Below, piece after piece: positions 5,962 to 7,834 of a stretch of DNA of 7,834 bases. The notes beneath the pieces are model-generated. The model saw only the letters and a program-made list of their open reading frames with translations. It was not told the DNA's origin and made no database searches. Source of the stretch: Acidobacteriota bacterium (GTDB lineage: Bacteria; Acidobacteriota; Vicinamibacteria; Vicinamibacterales; Vicinamibacteraceae); assembly GCA_023418055.1 (NCBI GenBank), contig JAEZDP010000023.1, positions 1 through 7,834 of the forward strand. The letters run 5' to 3'. Numbering within the stretch: the first letter of the stretch is position 1; each line of letters starts with the position of its first letter. The position numbers and the translations under genes were made by a program.

Positions 5962-6014
5962 GAGCGGGATTGTGCCATACGGCGGCCGTCCACGATGGTT
6001 TACGATGCAACGCT
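5962..6014. promoter_or_regulatory. 53-bp divergent spacer before pckG and the membrane-protein gene
   Basis: Both genes start outward from this short gap, so their promoters must overlap here or lie inside the neighbouring coding sequence. On the plus strand TACGAT (6001-6006) resembles a -10 box and ends 8 nt before the pckG ATG, but no matching -35 is seen at normal spacing. With no Shine-Dalgarno either, a nearly leaderless pckG mRNA is possible. This is a weak call. Confidence 0.3.
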
Positions 6015-7834
6015 ATGACTGGCCGCGATCCTTCTGTGCCCCTCGCCGTCAATCCGCACCTGCTTCGCTGGGTGGAGAAGATGCGCGCGCTCACCACGCC
6101 GGCCGCGGTGCACTGGGTGGACGGCTCGCAGGCGGAGTATGACGCGCTCTGCGCCGACATGGTCGCCTCGGGCACCCTCATCCGGTTGAACGAGGACCTC
6201 TGGCCGGGCTGCTACTACGCGCGCTCCGATGCATCCGACGTGGCGCGCGTCGAGCAGCGCACCTTCGTCTGCTCGCTGTCGAAGGAGAGCGCGGGGCCCA
6301 CCAACAACTGGGTCAACCCGTTCGAGATGCGCCGCACGCTGCGCGGGCTGTTCAAGGGCGCGATGGCGGGACGCACGATGTATGTGCTCGCCTACAGCAT
6401 GGGCGAGGTCGGGTCGCCCATGTCGCAGATTGGCGTGCAGCTCACCGACTCGCCCTACGTCGTGGCGAGCATGCGCATCATGGCGCGCATCGGCCTGCCC
6501 GTCCTCGCGGAGATCGATCGCGACGTCAAGCGCGTGGTGCCCTGCATGCACACGCTCGGCGCGCCGCTCGCGCCCGGCCAGCAGGACGTGCCCTGGCCCT
6601 GCAACCAGGAGAAGTACATCGTCCACTTTCCGGAGACGCGCGAGATCTGGTCGTACGGGTCGGGCTACGGCGGCAACGCGCTGCTCGGCAAGAAGTGTTT
6701 CGGCCTGCGGATTGCGTCGGCCATGGCGCGTGACGAAGGCTGGATGGCCGAACACATGCTGATCCTCGGCGTCGAGGACCCGCAGGGCGAGAAGACGTAC
6801 GTGGCCGCCGCGTTTCCGAGCGCCTGCGGCAAGACCAACCTGGCGATGCTGGTGCCGCCCGCCGAGATGACCGGCTGGAAGGTGTCGATCATCGGCGACG
6901 ACATCGCGTGGCTCAAGCCCGACGCCAACGGGCGGCTGCGCGCCATCAACCCCGAAGCCGGGATGTTCGGTGTGGCGCCGGGGACGTCGATGACGACCAA
7001 CCCCAACGCCATGGCCACCATCTCGCGCAACACGATCTTCACGAACGTCGCCCTGACCCCCGACGGTGGCGTGTGGTGGGAGGGCATGACCGACACCCCG
7101 CCCGACGAGTGCCTCGATTGGCGCGGCACGCGGTGGACGCCCGAAATCGGCCGCGCGGAGGGCGTCACGGCCGCGCATCCCAACGCCAGGTTCACCGCGC
7201 CCATCACGCAGTGCCCCATCATCGACCCGGCGTTCCACGACCCGGAAGGTGTGCCCATCAGCGCCATCCTGTTCGGCGGGCGGCGGGCCAGCACCATGCC
7301 GCTCGTGTACCAGTCGTTCAACTGGACGTCGGGCGTCTACACCGGCGCCACGATGGGGTCGGAGACCACGGCGGCCGCGGCCGGGGCGATCGGCAAGGTA
7401 CGCCGCGACCCCATGGCGATGTTGCCGTTCTGCGGCTACCACATGGGCGACTACTTCCGGCACTGGATCACGATGCAGCGGTCGCTGTCCGAGACGCCGA
7501 AGATCTTCCACGTCAACTGGTTCCGCAAAGACGACGACGGTCGGTTCCTGTGGCCCGGCTTCAGCGACAACATGCGCGTGCTGCGCTGGGTGGTGGACCG
7601 CGTGCGCGGACGCGTGCCGACCCGCGAGTCGGCGCTCGGCTGGATGCCGCGTTATCAGGACATCGACTGGCGGGGCCTCGACTTCCCCGAGTCGCGGTTC
7701 GAGCAGATCCAGCGCGTGGATCCGGCGGAATGGCGGCGCGAGGTCATCGAGCACGAGGAGCTGTTCCTGCAGCTCCACTCGCACCTGCCCAAGGAGATGA
7801 TCTACGAACGCGAGCTGCTGATCTGCCGGTTGTA
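6015..7834 (+). CDS. pckG: Phosphoenolpyruvate carboxykinase (GTP); stop codon cut by window end
   Basis: A cytosolic gluconeogenic enzyme converting oxaloacetate plus GTP to phosphoenolpyruvate, CO2 and GDP. All landmark motifs of the GTP-dependent family are present: Arg82 in RTFVCS; YGGN from Tyr218; Lys226/Lys227; His247 in EHMLILG; the kinase-1a P-loop FPSACGKTN with reactive Cys271, Lys273 and Thr274; the metal site GDDIAWLKP with Asp295/Asp296; FGGRRASTMPLV; and the guanine-binding region NWFRKDDDGRFLWPGFSDN. It is unlike the ATP-dependent PckA family. The frame has 606 whole codons and then TA at the window edge. Since bacterial GTP enzymes are about 600-620 residues, this is most likely TAA or TAG and the protein is complete. 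ATG 6015 is the first plausible start, without a visible Shine-Dalgarno. The adjacent genes give no gluconeogenic context. Confidence 0.97.
   Translation, partial: MTGRDPSVPLAVNPHLLRWVEKMRALTTPAAVHWVDGSQAEYDALCADMVASGTLIRLNEDLWPGCYYARSDASDVARVEQRTFVCSLSKESAGPTNNWVNPFEMRRTLRGLFKGAMAGRTMYVLAYSMGEVGSPMSQIGVQLTDSPYVVASMRIMARIGLPVLAEIDRDVKRVVPCMHTLGAPLAPGQQDVPWPCNQEKYIVHFPETREIWSYGSGYGGNALLGKKCFGLRIASAMARDEGWMAEHMLILGVEDPQGEKTYVAAAFPSACGKTNLAMLVPPAEMTGWKVSIIGDDIAWLKPDANGRLRAINPEAGMFGVAPGTSMTTNPNAMATISRNTIFTNVALTPDGGVWWEGMTDTPPDECLDWRGTRWTPEIGRAEGVTAAHPNARFTAPITQCPIIDPAFHDPEGVPISAILFGGRRASTMPLVYQSFNWTSGVYTGATMGSETTAAAAGAIGKVRRDPMAMLPFCGYHMGDYFRHWITMQRSLSETPKIFHVNWFRKDDDGRFLWPGFSDNMRVLRWVVDRVRGRVPTRESALGWMPRYQDIDWRGLDFPESRFEQIQRVDPAEWRREVIEHEELFLQLHSHLPKEMIYERELLICRL

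Noticed and set aside
6000..7784. 594-codon open frame on the minus strand opposite pckG
   Set aside because: It is antisense to an unmistakable PEPCK with every catalytic motif. Its translation is rich in Arg, His and Gly with no domain, as is usual for the opposite strand of GC-rich genes.

Overview
The window is high-GC bacterial DNA (about two thirds G+C by eye) packed with genes. No rRNA, tRNA, CRISPR array, transposase gene or phage gene was seen. Gene content (an ergothioneine pair without egtA/egtC, a DPP IV-type exopeptidase, GTP-dependent PEPCK) and codon use would suit a soil-type Acidobacteriota, perhaps Vicinamibacteria. That taxon is a guess from style, not a demonstrated placement.

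Left part (1-4843, all minus strand): a compact, probably single transcription unit. In transcription order it is a pyridine-nucleotide disulfide oxidoreductase (4843-3491), egtB (3467-2106), egtD (2109-1120, 4-bp ATGA overlap with egtB) and a secreted dipeptidyl-peptidase IV-like protein (1088 leftwards, cut by the window edge). EgtD trimethylates histidine to hercynine, and EgtB joins hercynine to a cysteine donor as a sulfoxide. The final C-S lyase (EgtE) and the egtA/egtC genes of the actinobacterial route are absent here. The lead gene is a glutathione-reductase-fold enzyme whose active site departs from the classical one. It is the most interesting element because it could maintain or recycle a thiol linked to this pathway, although that is inference only.

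Middle (4844-4994): a 151-bp divergent intergenic region with three copies of a 16-bp repeat built on the palindrome GGTCTGACC, at 27-28 bp spacing. It lies between the oxidoreductase and a rightward DUF488-family gene (4995-5381).

Right part: a leftward small membrane protein resembling an ECF-transporter substrate-binding (S) component (5961-5407) converges on the DUF488 gene. It is divergent, across only 53 bp, from a rightward GTP-dependent phosphoenolpyruvate carboxykinase (pckG, 6015 to the window end). The pckG reading frame has 606 full codons, and the window stops two bases into what is probably its stop codon.

No stretch over 300 bp is without a gene.
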